64,000 bases of DNA, taken from assembly GCF_947489755.1 (NCBI RefSeq), contig NZ_CANLFB010000018.1, positions 40,525 through 104,524 of the forward strand. Direction: 5' to 3'. The DNA comes from an uncultured Psychromonas sp. (GTDB lineage: Bacteria; Pseudomonadota; Gammaproteobacteria; Enterobacterales; Psychromonadaceae). Shown one piece after another: positions 55,205 through 63,952 of this stretch. The translations under genes and the position numbers were made by a program. Within the stretch, counting starts at the first letter, position 1. Each line of letters begins with the position of its first letter. The notes under the pieces were generated by a model that was given only the letters and a program-made list of their open reading frames with translations, was not told where the DNA came from and did no database searches.

Positions 55205-56263
55205 TTATTTAATACATTTTAATAACTGTATTTCAAACGACTCATCACCGGTATCTGCAATTAATTCAATTCGACTTTCCGAACTCGCGTTTAAACTAGT
55301 TTCAGTTAATCCATCTAATGTGAGGTTGTAACCAAAAAGGCCTTTATCAGTTATCATGGCTGCTTTCATACGTTCTACTTTCAGTTCAGACAGCTTAGTA
55401 AAAAATGAAATGAGTTTCTGATGATCAAATATTTTATCCGAAGAAAAACGCCATCCAATGCTATAGAAACCTTCACCTTCATTTACTGCTTTTAGCATAC
55501 CGCTTGCTGGTATAATTGCTTCGGAAGCAAGCGGTTTGTTATCATTATGAACATGGTTATGTGTATGGTGATGTTCATGACTATGCTCATGATCCAGCAA
55601 GTGCTCATCGGCTATTGAATGCCCATGAATAGTGTCATGTCCATCAAGTTCAGAGAGTGAAAATTTTCCATGTTCTGCCAAAATCACTTTAGTATTTGGG
55701 CGACTTACTTCAGCGACATAAGATGCTAGTTTTTCTAGATCATCATTTTGATAAAGATCCGCTTTGTTACCAACGACAGTATCTGCAATAGCAATTTGTT
55801 GGTTGAAGGTGTCATGATTGGTATAACGAACGTCAGATAAATTTCGTGCATCGACTAAAGTAATATTTTTTTGCAGCGATAACACTTCGCGATAATGTTC
55901 CGAAGATAGGACGGCCATGACCTCTTTTGGATGACCAAGCCCTGTTGGTTCAATTAATAAACGGTCTGGCTTCGCTTTTAATAGCAATTGATTAAGCGCA
56001 ATTTTCATTGGTACACCAGCAGCACAACACATGCAACCACCAGCGACTTCACGAATAAACACTTGCGCTTTATCATGCTGTTGCCCTTGGACCAGGCTAC
56101 CATCAACACCTATTTCACCAAACTCATTGATTAAAACAGCCCAACGTTCACCTTTTGGTTTATTCGCGAGGAGACTCAAAATCGCAGTGGTTTTTCCTAC
56201 GCCAAGAAAACCGGTAATAATATTAGTTGGTACACCTAAAACAGATTGATTATCAAAACTCAT
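55205..56263 (-). CDS. COG0523 (CobW/ZigA/YciC-like) GTPase, probable zinc metallochaperone
   Basis: A 352-residue G3E GTPase. Walker A is G-F-L-G-V-G-K-T-T (about residues 18-26) and the metal motif is C-M-C-C in G-G-C-M-C-C near residue 76. E-P-T-G-L-G-H and N-K-A-D follow. A His-rich loop (H-E-H-S-H-E-H-H-H-T-H-N-H) precedes the CobW C-terminal domain, a usual mark of zinc-linked members. ATG at 56263 has AGGA upstream and is preferred to an earlier GTG. It shares the strand of the DUF1826, zur and dihydroorotase genes but is 680 bases away and may have its own promoter. Confidence 0.85.
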   Translation of the reverse strand: MSFDNQSVLGVPTNIITGFLGVGKTTAILSLLANKPKGERWAVLINEFGEIGVDGSLVQGQQHDKAQVFIREVAGGCMCCAAGVPMKIALNQLLLKAKPDRLLIEPTGLGHPKEVMAVLSSEHYREVLSLQKNITLVDARNLSDVRYTNHDTFNQQIAIADTVVGNKADLYQNDDLEKLASYVAEVSRPNTKVILAEHGKFSLSELDGHDTIHGHSIADEHLLDHEHSHEHHHTHNHVHNDNKPLASEAIIPASGMLKAVNEGEGFYSIGWRFSSDKIFDHQKLISFFTKLSELKVERMKAAMITDKGLFGYNLTLDGLTETSLNASSESRIELIADTGDESFEIQLLKCIK

Positions 56264-56944
56264 TAATGATTTTCCTATCACTTTTTACAAGCATTTGGTT
56301 TGCTGAAACAACAGACGTCAATAGATCTGAATGCTCGATTGGTACTATCGATATAATATTCAAATAAAAATTCATAACGATACTAGTTACTGCTGTCATG
56401 CAATATTTCCAATGATTATAAGCCTTTTATCACGGTATTTAGCGACTAATAACTTCTTTAGTCATACGTATTAAACGTGACATTGAATACTGGTTACATT
56501 GGATATAGACTGCAATAAATACGGAGTCAACTCAACAATCATTAGCAACAGATGATCGGGCATCAATAATAAAACCAGAACCGTTTTTAAGTGAATAACC
56601 GCAGCATTTTAAACTTTCCTGTCTTAAATTTTATTAACTTAAACTTTATCAACTTAGATTGTATTATCTAAAAATTAAGCAACTTACACGCTTATTATTT
56701 TAAATATCAGCAGCATACTTCATTAGGCTCGCTACCCTATTTATTATTTTACGTGATCGACACGAACAACTGTAAACGTTTATCTTAACTTATAATTTAT
56801 CATTTTTATGATCCTAAAAAGCATGTAAACGATATAAATTGATTTAGACAATAGTTAGCCTACTTTTTGAAAAATATCTTCAAACAATACATTCAGACAA
56901 TACTTTAAAATAGTACCTTCAGACAAAACTTTAAAACAATTTAT
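56264..56944. other. Spacer between pyrC-like and COG0523 genes
   Basis: About 680 AT-rich bases. No Zur-type palindrome, gene or repeat was recognised. Near 56870-56940 a word like ATACNTTCAGACAA is repeated three times imperfectly. Confidence 0.4.
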
Positions 56945-58285
56945 TCACGCACCACTTTCAAACACTAATCGCAAGGCTGAAGAAGGGGTACCGATCACTT
57001 GCTGATTTTTATACACCAAGTCACCATTAACCCAGGTATTTTTGATTTGTGCTGAAAATGCATGACCTGCAAAGGGAGACCAACCACAGTGATATAAACT
57101 GTTTTCATTACTGACAGGTGTTGAAGTGTTTATATCGACTAATACTAAATCGGCATAATAACCTTCTCGAATAAACCCGCGATCTTTAATACGATAACGA
57201 ATAGCAGGATTATGTGCGGTTTTCTCAACAATTTTAGCGATGCTGAACTGCCCTTTCTTTGCTTGGTCAAATAGGCTTAGTAAGGCATGTTGCACTAAAG
57301 GCAACCCAGCTGGGGCTTGATCATAAGGTACTTGTTTTTCATCCCAAGTATGTGGTGCATGATCCGTCGCAATAATATCGATTTGATCGGTATTCAATGC
57401 TTGTAACAACATCTCACGATCACTTTCGTATTTAATAGCAGGGTTACATTTTATTTGGTTACCAAGCTGCGCATAATCTTTATTGCTAAACCATAGGTGA
57501 TGTACACAAGCTTCAGCAGTGATATGTTTATTATGAATAGGCCCAGCGTCAAACAAGGCCAGTTCTTTTGCAGTAGTAATGTGTAATACATGAAGTTGGC
57601 TATGATGCTTTTTTGCCAATGCGACGGCAAAAGAAGATGAAGCATAACAAGCTTCATCATCGCGAAGTACTGGATGATCTTCGATGGTAAATAGTGATTT
57701 ACTTTTTAACAGCTTTGCTTGGTTTTGGCTGATAACCGCCCCACTTTCGCAATGTGTCACAATGAGCACCGGAGAGTCTCGAAAAATAGCGTCTAACGCT
57801 TGTGGATCTTCTACTAATAAATCACCTGTTGAAGCCCCCATAAACACTTTCACACCACAATGTTTAGTTGGATCAAGTCGTTTTATTTGCTCAAGGTTGT
57901 CTTCTGTAGCGCCTAAATAAAATGAATAATTTGCTAATGAACTTGCTTCCGCCATCGCAAACTTACGTTCAAGCGCTTCTATTGTTGTAGTTGCAGGATT
58001 TACGTTTGGCATTTCCATGTAACTTGTGATGCCACCAGCGACTGCCGCACGTGACTCTGACGCAATAGAGCCTTTGTGCGTTAAGCCTGGCTCACGAAAA
58101 TGAACCTGGTCGTCAATCATACCAGGCAATAAATAACACCCTTTGGCTTCGATCACTTGATCACCTAATCTTGCTGAAATGTTAGTTGCGATGGTGTCGA
58201 TGCGTTGATTAACGATTCGTAAATCCATCTCTGCAATCGAGCCTTCGTTTACCACACTTGCATTTTTAATGAGCGTTGCTGACAT
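56945..58285 (-). CDS. Dihydroorotase paralogue (type I-like, Gln in place of first zinc His)
   Basis: A 446-residue amidohydrolase of the dihydroorotase family (pyrimidine pathway, N-carbamoyl-aspartate to dihydroorotate). The usual H-x-H is Q60-V-H62 in D-D-Q-V-H-F-R-E-P-G. Other ligands look intact: K146 (K-V-F-M-G), T-H-C-E, L-H-V-L-H-I, and the catalytic Asp in A-T-D-H-A-P-H. Such Q-V-H forms also occur in Bacteroidetes. Its place behind zur suggests a zinc-sparing or back-up enzyme for low zinc. GAGGA precedes the ATG. It follows zur with a 77-base gap. Confidence 0.85.
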   Translation of the reverse strand: MSATLIKNASVVNEGSIAEMDLRIVNQRIDTIATNISARLGDQVIEAKGCYLLPGMIDDQVHFREPGLTHKGSIASESRAAVAGGITSYMEMPNVNPATTTIEALERKFAMAEASSLANYSFYLGATEDNLEQIKRLDPTKHCGVKVFMGASTGDLLVEDPQALDAIFRDSPVLIVTHCESGAVISQNQAKLLKSKSLFTIEDHPVLRDDEACYASSSFAVALAKKHHSQLHVLHITTAKELALFDAGPIHNKHITAEACVHHLWFSNKDYAQLGNQIKCNPAIKYESDREMLLQALNTDQIDIIATDHAPHTWDEKQVPYDQAPAGLPLVQHALLSLFDQAKKGQFSIAKIVEKTAHNPAIRYRIKDRGFIREGYYADLVLVDINTSTPVSNENSLYHCGWSPFAGHAFSAQIKNTWVNGDLVYKNQQVIGTPSSALRLVFESGA

Positions 58286-58362
58286 AATGTTCCTCGTTTT
58301 CTTTTTGGGATGAGATTGATAATTTTAAGATAGGGAAATAAATGGAGTAAACAGGCGAAACG

Positions 58363-58815
58363 TTAATTAACACACTCATCACACACACCGCTAATTTCGA
58401 GTTGCGGCTGAGTAACAGTAAACCCTTTTTGTTTCGCTTGAGATTGAAGACCAGTCATTATGATCGGCGCGATGGTTTGTTCCGTTATTTTGTCGCATTT
58501 AGAGCAGATAAAAAACTGAGGAGTGCCATGATCGTGATCGCAGAGAATATGCGAACACATAATGTATTTATTAGACACTTTAAGCTTGTGAGCAAAATGC
58601 TCATTCTCAAGAAAATCCAACACTCGATACACTGTCATCGCCTGAATAGTCTCTTCGAAATGCTCTTTACAATAATCGACTAAGTCATAGGCAGACAAAG
58701 CTTTATCAGCATGTAACAAGGCTTTTAAAACCAACTTACGTTTAGTTGTTAATTGTTTGCCACGTGCAGTACAGCTTTCAGCGACATGATCAAGAATGAC
58801 ATTAATTTCAGTCAT
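58363..58815 (-). CDS. zur: Zinc uptake regulator Zur (Fur family)
   Basis: A 150-residue Fur-family repressor. The DNA-binding helix is in A-L-S-A-Y-D-L-V-D-Y-C and T-V-Y-R-V-L-D-F-L. The metal sites are C-S-H-I-L-C-D-H-D-H-G, C-S-K-C (structural zinc) and C-D-E-C at the C-terminus, the C-x-x-C pairs usual in Zur. A Zur rather than Fur role is also supported by the neighbours: DUF1826, COG0523 and ZevAB-like genes. It starts five bases after the DUF1826 stop codon, so translation is coupled, and it is probably autoregulated. Confidence 0.85.
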   Translation of the reverse strand: MTEINVILDHVAESCTARGKQLTTKRKLVLKALLHADKALSAYDLVDYCKEHFEETIQAMTVYRVLDFLENEHFAHKLKVSNKYIMCSHILCDHDHGTPQFFICSKCDKITEQTIAPIIMTGLQSQAKQKGFTVTQPQLEISGVCDECVN

Positions 58816-58820
58816 CTACA

Positions 58821-59489
58821 TCACACCAAATCTAATGTCAGGAGTAATCGCCGCTCATTCAACATCAATCCTGGAGAGCGATGGACTAACCCCGCGCTTT
58901 CATTACCTTTCCAGCCGCTGCCTTTGAGCAACCCAACATCACCCGCCTGCATCTGTTTTATAGCAAGCTCATCATTAAACAAACCGGATAAATCATCTGC
59001 AATACCAACACTCGCTCGGCCTAATTTACTGCGGTCGATATCTTTGCTTTCTAACCATTGTGTCGCAATGCCAGTATAAGTTGTCACCAAGCGACATGGA
59101 ATTTGGTCTACATGAAATTTAGGACACATAGCGCTGTCTAACATCGTGAGTCGTAATCCCGCTTCTTCTACATCGAATAAACAACAAAACATATCCACTA
59201 TCAAGGCAACATCTTCACTTAGCCGACCAGCACAGGCCTCTCCTTCCAACTTATCTCGAATATATTCAGCAGCGTTATCAGGCGAAACACGTTGTACTAA
59301 AGCTAATGACTTCCGCGTTTCTAGCATTTCATTAATCGACTCAGTCATTATCGTTGGCAATGTTCGCTGCCATACTGCAATGTTATATTTTTCTTGATAA
59401 ATTTCAGTCAAAATACTTGATTTTGAGCTTATAGGCTGCGAAACATTTACATCAACCACACTCGCTTCCATAGCCAAATTAACATTCAT
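58821..59489 (-). CDS. DUF1826 protein
   Basis: A 222-residue soluble protein of the DUF1826 family, recurrently found next to zur and COG0523 genes in gammaproteobacteria. Visible features are A-V-W-Q-R-T, C-P-K-F-H-V-D-Q-I-P-C-R-L-V-T-T-Y-T-G (a Cys/His cluster near residue 140, possibly metal-binding) and the end H-R-S-P. H-x-D plus a later H and R recalls the cupin/2OG-oxygenase facial triad, but this is speculation. The ATG at 59489 has GGAGG nine bases upstream and beats a TTG two codons earlier. First gene of the reverse-strand Zur operon. Confidence 0.82.
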   Translation of the reverse strand: MNVNLAMEASVVDVNVSQPISSKSSILTEIYQEKYNIAVWQRTLPTIMTESINEMLETRKSLALVQRVSPDNAAEYIRDKLEGEACAGRLSEDVALIVDMFCCLFDVEEAGLRLTMLDSAMCPKFHVDQIPCRLVTTYTGIATQWLESKDIDRSKLGRASVGIADDLSGLFNDELAIKQMQAGDVGLLKGSGWKGNESAGLVHRSPGLMLNERRLLLTLDLV

Positions 59490-59631
59490 ATACAACGTCC
59501 TCCGATAATGTTTTCCAATATTATGTAATCACTAATAACTCTTTAACACATAACCACATTCGATCTTGTTTTATTGCTAGGAGTTTCAGGAAAAACTATT
59601 TTGATTGATACTTATCCAACTCATTATTATT

Positions 59632-59649
59632 GATACGTTATAACATTAC
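59632..59649. promoter_or_regulatory. Putative Zur box 1
   Basis: GATACGTTATAACATTAC, close to the gammaproteobacterial Zur palindrome core GTTATAACATAAC, with one mismatch in the right arm. It lies about 140 bases upstream of the DUF1826-zur operon. Confidence 0.65.
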
Positions 59650-59716
59650 AAATATAATAACTAGTTATTAGGAAACAATTTAATGCAGAAATAAATGAAA
59701 ATAACGGTTATGTGAG
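59650..59716 (-). repeat. Partial MITE-like fragment
   Basis: On the reverse strand the words TTTCTGCATTAAATTGTTTCC and AATAACTAGTTATTAT match the interior of the 200-bp element. No terminal repeat remains. Confidence 0.4.
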
Positions 59717-60300
59717 GATTTTTTATTCATGAATATAATGGGTTAGGGAATATAAAAATATTGTTCACAACCAATAAACTATTTCAGTCTTCGATGGATG
59801 ACGAATATTCTTTAACTCTTTATTATTGGAAATATAGTGATGAGTCAATCAAAAATACAATCATTAAAAAATTATAAATGCTGTATTTACAAGTGGATAA
59901 TATCTTTGTATTTATTTTGTGAATACCTATAATTTACCAGCGCAAACACCTTCAGTAGAATCTAGTATTCTTCAGTAGAGCCTAATTTTCTTGGGTCAAG
60001 CCATTAATTAATTTTAATATTTAATCAATGCTTGGAACAGCATCGTAGCGTTGTTGTCAGTAAGAAAATGTTTACTGTTTTTGAATCCAACATAAAATTA
60101 AGCACTAGCAGTCGAGATCACCCACTACGAAATATTATTGATGTTATTAAAAATAATCTAAATTTAGTTTAGAGCTTTTTCAAAGACCTAGCCGCTTAAG
60201 TCGCTATTTTTATTCTCTTCTACTCATCTTTTTTCAAAAATAATGCTATGAACACCTTAAATTAATATGTTGATTTAAATTGTTCTCTCGCCCTACATTT

Positions 60301-60318
60301 GATACGTTATAACATAAC
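60301..60318. promoter_or_regulatory. Putative Zur box 2
   Basis: GATACGTTATAACATAAC, a good Zur-type palindrome (left arm matches the right at 7 of 9 positions). It shares its first 15 bases with site 1. It is upstream of the decayed small gene and the ZevA/ZevB-like genes. Confidence 0.7.
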
Positions 60319-60364
60319 AAATTTAGATTAATTTACATCTGCTAAAGATAATAAGAAGAATAAA

Positions 60365-60617
60365 ATGAAAAAGAATTTTCATCACATCAACAAAATGGAT
60401 GAGTCTACCAAATCGCTATTATTACTCATTCTGTTTAATGATGGCATCCACAATCGTTCTGATGCATTTTCTGAATCGAATGTATTGTATCGGCTTACTT
60501 AAAAATGATTGAACATAATGTAACAACAATTGCCGAAGCATTAACGCATTAATCAGTTTGTCTGAAATAGAAAGTGCTCAAATCTATTTAGTCACTTTTT
60601 TAACAAAAAACCTGTAA
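60365..60617 (+). pseudogene. Decayed small gene (two frameshifts) behind a Zur box
   Basis: Three overlapping frames read as one protein of about 84 residues if two single-base deletions are restored. Frame one runs from ATG 60365 (M-K-K-N-F-H-H-I-N-K-M-D-E-S). Then I-E-C-I-V-S-A-Y-L-K-M-I-E-H-N follows from about 60475. Then I-N-A-L-I-S-L-S-E-I-E-S-A-Q-I-Y ends at TAA 60617. The joins fall near 60474 and 60538. The family is unknown. Helical, charged composition suggests a real former gene. Confidence 0.45.
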
Positions 60618-60653
60618 ATACTTTGGATTCACATAATAGAATAATGAATAATT

Positions 60654-61319
60654 ATGAAAAAAAATCTTAACTACCTCTGTTTTGTTATCATCATTAACTT
60701 AATTCTATCAATAAAAGTACAAGCTCATCCTCACTCATGGATTAGCTTAAAAACAAAAATTGAAGGAAAAGGAAGTCAAATATTAGGTTTCACCATGTCT
60801 TGGACTTTTGACTCAATCACCTCCGCTTACATGCTAGATGGAGAGGATTTATCTGCAGCGAATAAATCAAAAACGTTAGTAAAAATAAAAGACTCCGTCA
60901 TGGAGAATATTAATTTAGAGCATTACTTTACCTACTTTTATGACGGTGACTCACCTGTTAAATATGCTTTTTCAAACCAAGGTAAATTAACGCAAAACGG
61001 TTCTAAATTGACACTAGATTTTTATGTCCCTCTTTCAAAGCCTAAAACAATTTCAAATCGCCCTTTCAAGCTGTCTATTTTTGAGCCCAGCTATTATGTC
61101 GATATGAGTTGGGACAGCAAAAATGACATTGAATTATCTCCTGAATTAAATAAGTTTTGTGTTTTCAAACTCGTCGAGCCAAACCCAACACCGGAACAGG
61201 TCACCTATGCGATGTCTTTAGGTGTTGATGAAGACCCCGATGATGCTCTCGGACAACTTTTTACTCAAACCGTCATCATTAATTGCCTCTTGAATCCAAG
61301 TAATAAGGATCTAACGTGA
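60654..61319 (+). CDS. DUF1007 periplasmic protein (ZevA-like)
   Basis: A 221-residue exported protein with a signal peptide (about 1-24) and mature N-terminus A-H-P-H-S-W-I-S, the DUF1007 hallmark, a likely metal-binding H-P-H. DUF1007 proteins pair with NicO-type permeases; in Haemophilus influenzae the ZevA-ZevB pair imports zinc. Here it overlaps the downstream permease gene by four bases (GTGA), and a Zur-type site lies upstream. It is therefore most likely the periplasmic zinc-binding partner of an uptake system. Weak ribosome site. Confidence 0.82.
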   Translation: MKKNLNYLCFVIIINLILSIKVQAHPHSWISLKTKIEGKGSQILGFTMSWTFDSITSAYMLDGEDLSAANKSKTLVKIKDSVMENINLEHYFTYFYDGDSPVKYAFSNQGKLTQNGSKLTLDFYVPLSKPKTISNRPFKLSIFEPSYYVDMSWDSKNDIELSPELNKFCVFKLVEPNPTPEQVTYAMSLGVDEDPDDALGQLFTQTVIINCLLNPSNKDLT

Positions 61320-62425
61320 CAGATAAAATAATTTTCAATAAAACGGTTGCTAATAGGCCGACTAAAAAAGCAAGGCCTAATAATGAATCCAATAAAACAA
61401 GATCTCATAAGACAAGATCTAACAAAGCATGGTTATATTGCGCAAGCTTGCTCTTTGTAGGTTCTGTGTACGCAATTTGGCAAGCTTGGCCTTCATTAAT
61501 AATAACCAGTATGCACTGGCAAAAAGACATCAATGAACAAATCATTGAGTTATTGTATTCAGCTAAAACTGAGCTTGTTGCATCTGGAATTTCATTAGTT
61601 TCTTTAGCCTTTATATACGGCGTATTACATTCTCTTGGCCCGGGTCATGGGAAATTGATCGTTACAACCTATCTTGCAACGCACCCAACTAAGGTCAAAA
61701 TAAGTTTAATACTCACTATTTTGTCAGCTTTGTTACAAGCAATCGTCGCAATCGTAGTTGTTTCGGTATTACTGCTATTATTTAATTCAACCATGCGAGA
61801 AGTGAACAGTGAAGCCAATCATTTAATTAGCTTAAGTTTTTATTCAGTGGTGATCTTAGGCTCAATTGTTATTTGGCGTAATGCAAAGTCACTGTTCAAA
61901 GGAAGGTTTTCTCGCCCCAGCTCCATTAACATAACCGCTATAAAACCTGTTATCAATATCAACAATCAAAGCAGCGCTATTCCTAGGAATAGCTTGAGCA
62001 CTCACAAACCACAGCATAATATGTGTGGTTGTGGTCATGTCCATTTTGCGGGTGCTGAAGACGTTAATAAAGCCTCTTCACTTAAAGAATATCTTGCCAT
62101 TATTTTCAGCGTGGGACTTCGCCCTTGTACAGGCGCCATCATGGTATTACTTTTTTCTAATATGTTGGGTTTGTATTGGCTTGGGATTGTCAGTGCTTTG
62201 TTTATGTCAGTCGGTACCGCATTAACCACCTCTACAATTGCGATTATGACGACACTGGGCACTAAGCTAATACAGGGTTACTTGAGTAGTGGTAATAAAC
62301 AATATAAAAGTGCCAGAAGAACCAATATGAAAACAATCGTTAAGTTAACTGGTGGCATTTTATTAGTCTTAACTGGCATTGTATTATTACAGTCTCAACC
62401 CGTTGGTATGTCACCCGTGTTTTAA
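61316..62425 (+). CDS. NicO/RcnA-family permease (ZevB-like)
   Basis: A 369-residue membrane protein with GTG start overlapping the previous stop. A basic N-terminal region carries a small internal repeat (K-T-R-S-H-K-T-R-S-N-K). Six or so helices follow. The NicO-family motif is H-S-L-G-P-G-H-G-K (near residue 105). A Cys/His-rich loop, M-C-G-C-G-H-V-H, comes before the second conserved block, G-L-R-P-C-T-G-A-I. Family members move Ni2+ or Co2+; Zur context and the DUF1007 partner point to zinc uptake (ZevB-like) instead. The metal is inferred. Confidence 0.82.
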   Translation: MTDKIIFNKTVANRPTKKARPNNESNKTRSHKTRSNKAWLYCASLLFVGSVYAIWQAWPSLIITSMHWQKDINEQIIELLYSAKTELVASGISLVSLAFIYGVLHSLGPGHGKLIVTTYLATHPTKVKISLILTILSALLQAIVAIVVVSVLLLLFNSTMREVNSEANHLISLSFYSVVILGSIVIWRNAKSLFKGRFSRPSSINITAIKPVININNQSSAIPRNSLSTHKPQHNMCGCGHVHFAGAEDVNKASSLKEYLAIIFSVGLRPCTGAIMVLLFSNMLGLYWLGIVSALFMSVGTALTTSTIAIMTTLGTKLIQGYLSSGNKQYKSARRTNMKTIVKLTGGILLVLTGIVLLQSQPVGMSPVF

Positions 62426-62501
62426 CAAAGTGAATGAGATTTAATATTTGAATTCGACATGATTTAAAACGTAATGTATTGATGAGTGACTCGCGCTTTC
62501 A

Positions 62502-62528
62502 TTAACCTTAATTCTGGTTATTAAAAGC
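62502..62528 (-). repeat. Solitary end of the MITE-like element
   Basis: TAACCTTAATTCTGGTTATT followed by AAAAGCG matches the right terminal repeat (TAACCTCAATTCTGGTTAAC) read in reverse. No body was recognised. Confidence 0.45.
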
Positions 62529-62613
62529 GCCATGACATTTAACCTCTCACGATTATTTTATTAACGAAAATTCCCCCAAATAATAATTCTTTATTACTTA
62601 TTCAACTTGGAAG

Positions 62614-63162
62614 TCACTTAGTCATCTGTTGATGCATCGCTTTTACTAAAGCGACGAGTGCGTCTTTTGATAATTTATCGGCTTTTTCGACAGTTGCTGC
62701 TAGTTTCTTTTTGTTAGTCACTACTGGTGTATAGTCGATAGCTGGCTTTAATATCGTTTGAATTAGTTTTTTAGCAGATTCAGGGTCATTATTGGCTATA
62801 ACCGCGAGTACTTCGGCTTTCATTACTGCATTTTTCTCTTGCAGTAATTTAGCAATATGCGTAAATCCCACAAGTTCACATTGTGCTAATGTCCCAAATT
62901 TAGGCAGCATACGCCATGAAGTTAACGTATTAGGCGTCACCTCTTCAATATCATTTGGACACTCATCAATTACGTTCGACCACGCCCAATCAAGAAAAGC
63001 GTCATCACTACACAATATCTCTCTTGCTTTATTACAAGCTTGACCAATTTTATATTTAGCTTCTCGTTTTTCTTCAGCTGTCGGTGCATTTATATCAATG
63101 TAATGCGTTGTATCTAAGTATTGTAAGATAATATTTTGTTGTTCTGTTAACGCTGAGCTCAT
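62614..63162 (-). CDS. Hypothetical soluble protein
   Basis: A 182-residue, mainly helical protein with no signal peptide or membrane helix. A mid-region S-W-R-M-L-P-K-F-G-T-L-A-Q-C-E-L-V-G-F looks like a helix-turn-helix-like or scaffold segment, and the C-terminal third is Lys/Ala-rich. AGG lies eight bases before the ATG. I do not recognise the family. It is convergent with the NicO permease gene and has no obvious functional link to it. Confidence 0.6.
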   Translation of the reverse strand: MSSALTEQQNIILQYLDTTHYIDINAPTAEEKREAKYKIGQACNKAREILCSDDAFLDWAWSNVIDECPNDIEEVTPNTLTSWRMLPKFGTLAQCELVGFTHIAKLLQEKNAVMKAEVLAVIANNDPESAKKLIQTILKPAIDYTPVVTNKKKLAATVEKADKLSKDALVALVKAMHQQMTK

Positions 63163-63847
63163 TGAGGTTACCTATTTATTACGCTTGATTATTGGGTCTT
63201 TGACAAATTAGGCGCAGTGTAACAAAACAATGTGCCGATGAATATGCAGTTAATCAGAGAGTTTTATTGTAATTTGCTTACTTAATATGGCGACCTAAAA
63301 TAGTATTTGAATGAATGGTTTATCAGGCCTCATTATACTCGTTCCCTTTAATTGAAGCTTTGAATTGTAGTATTGGAGTCATGTTCTAAATTGGTGCTAT
63401 ATGGACTTCATTAACTCCCATTGGATTGTAAATATTTATTATTTTTAATCAGATTACCTTTTAGGATCATCAAAAACTTCCTGTGAGAATAAACAAAAAT
63501 GGTGACTAATATCACCATAAATATAAATTTTTCTAAAAATGAGAAGTATTCATTAGAAATAATTAATTAAGGTAAACATCTAATATAAGGGGTTACTACT
63601 TATAAATAGATCTAGTTAACATTTTAGCTTACTTGTAGATAAATAAGAATAGGCACTAAGACTAATTTTGATTACAGTGAAATAATTTAGTTATTAAATT
63701 TCAGTGTGTTAGATAGGTTACCAATTCTTTTTTTTATCTGTCCCCTTTTTTAGATGACAGTCTGAATGGACCAATTCATATAGAGTTACTTACTATAAAA
63801 AAACACTATTTACAGTACAGACTATTGATGAGTTAGGAGATTATTTT
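63163..63847. other. AT-rich intergenic region
   Basis: About 685 bases with no recognised gene, repeat or hairpin. A T-rich stretch near 63728-63750 and TACTATAAA near 63791 may be part of a promoter for the small ORF at 63848. Confidence 0.3.
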
Positions 63848-63940
63848 ATGCAATACCACTTGAATGGTTTTAAACCTGGTAACTATCAAATTCCAGATTC
63901 GATTAGAAAGCCGGCCCCTACTCTAATGCCGTTCACTTAA
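63848..63940 (+). pseudogene. 30-codon ORF, possibly a truncated FAD-monooxygenase N-terminus
   Basis: ATG with TTAGGAGATTATTTT upstream (good AGGAG) encodes 30 residues beginning MQYHLNGFKPGN. This resembles the extreme N-terminus of FAD-dependent aromatic monooxygenases (M-Q-Y-H-x-x-G-x-x-x-G-D). The frame stops inside a strong terminator hairpin. It may be a gene cut down to its first codons, or a leader peptide for a gene beyond the window. Confidence 0.45.
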
Positions 63941-63952
63941 GGTGAACGGCAT
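63926..63952 (+). terminator. Terminator overlapping the 30-codon ORF
   Basis: ATGCCGTTCAC / GTGAACGGCAT, 11-bp perfect stem with 5-nt loop, followed by ATTTGCTTTTA. The stop codon of the small ORF lies in the loop. Confidence 0.85.

Larger units (their letters stand above)
59490..60653. other. Regulatory region of the zinc island
   Basis: About 1.15 kb between the divergent zinc operons. It holds two Zur-box-like sites (59632-59649 and 60301-60318), a partial MITE-like fragment (59650-59716) and a decayed small gene (60365-60617). The rest is AT-rich without recognised features. Confidence 0.5.

Noticed and set aside
61380..61430. Tandem repeat in the NicO permease gene as phase-variation tract
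   Set aside because: There are only two imperfect copies, in frame, in a basic N-terminal region, so it is an ordinary internal repeat.
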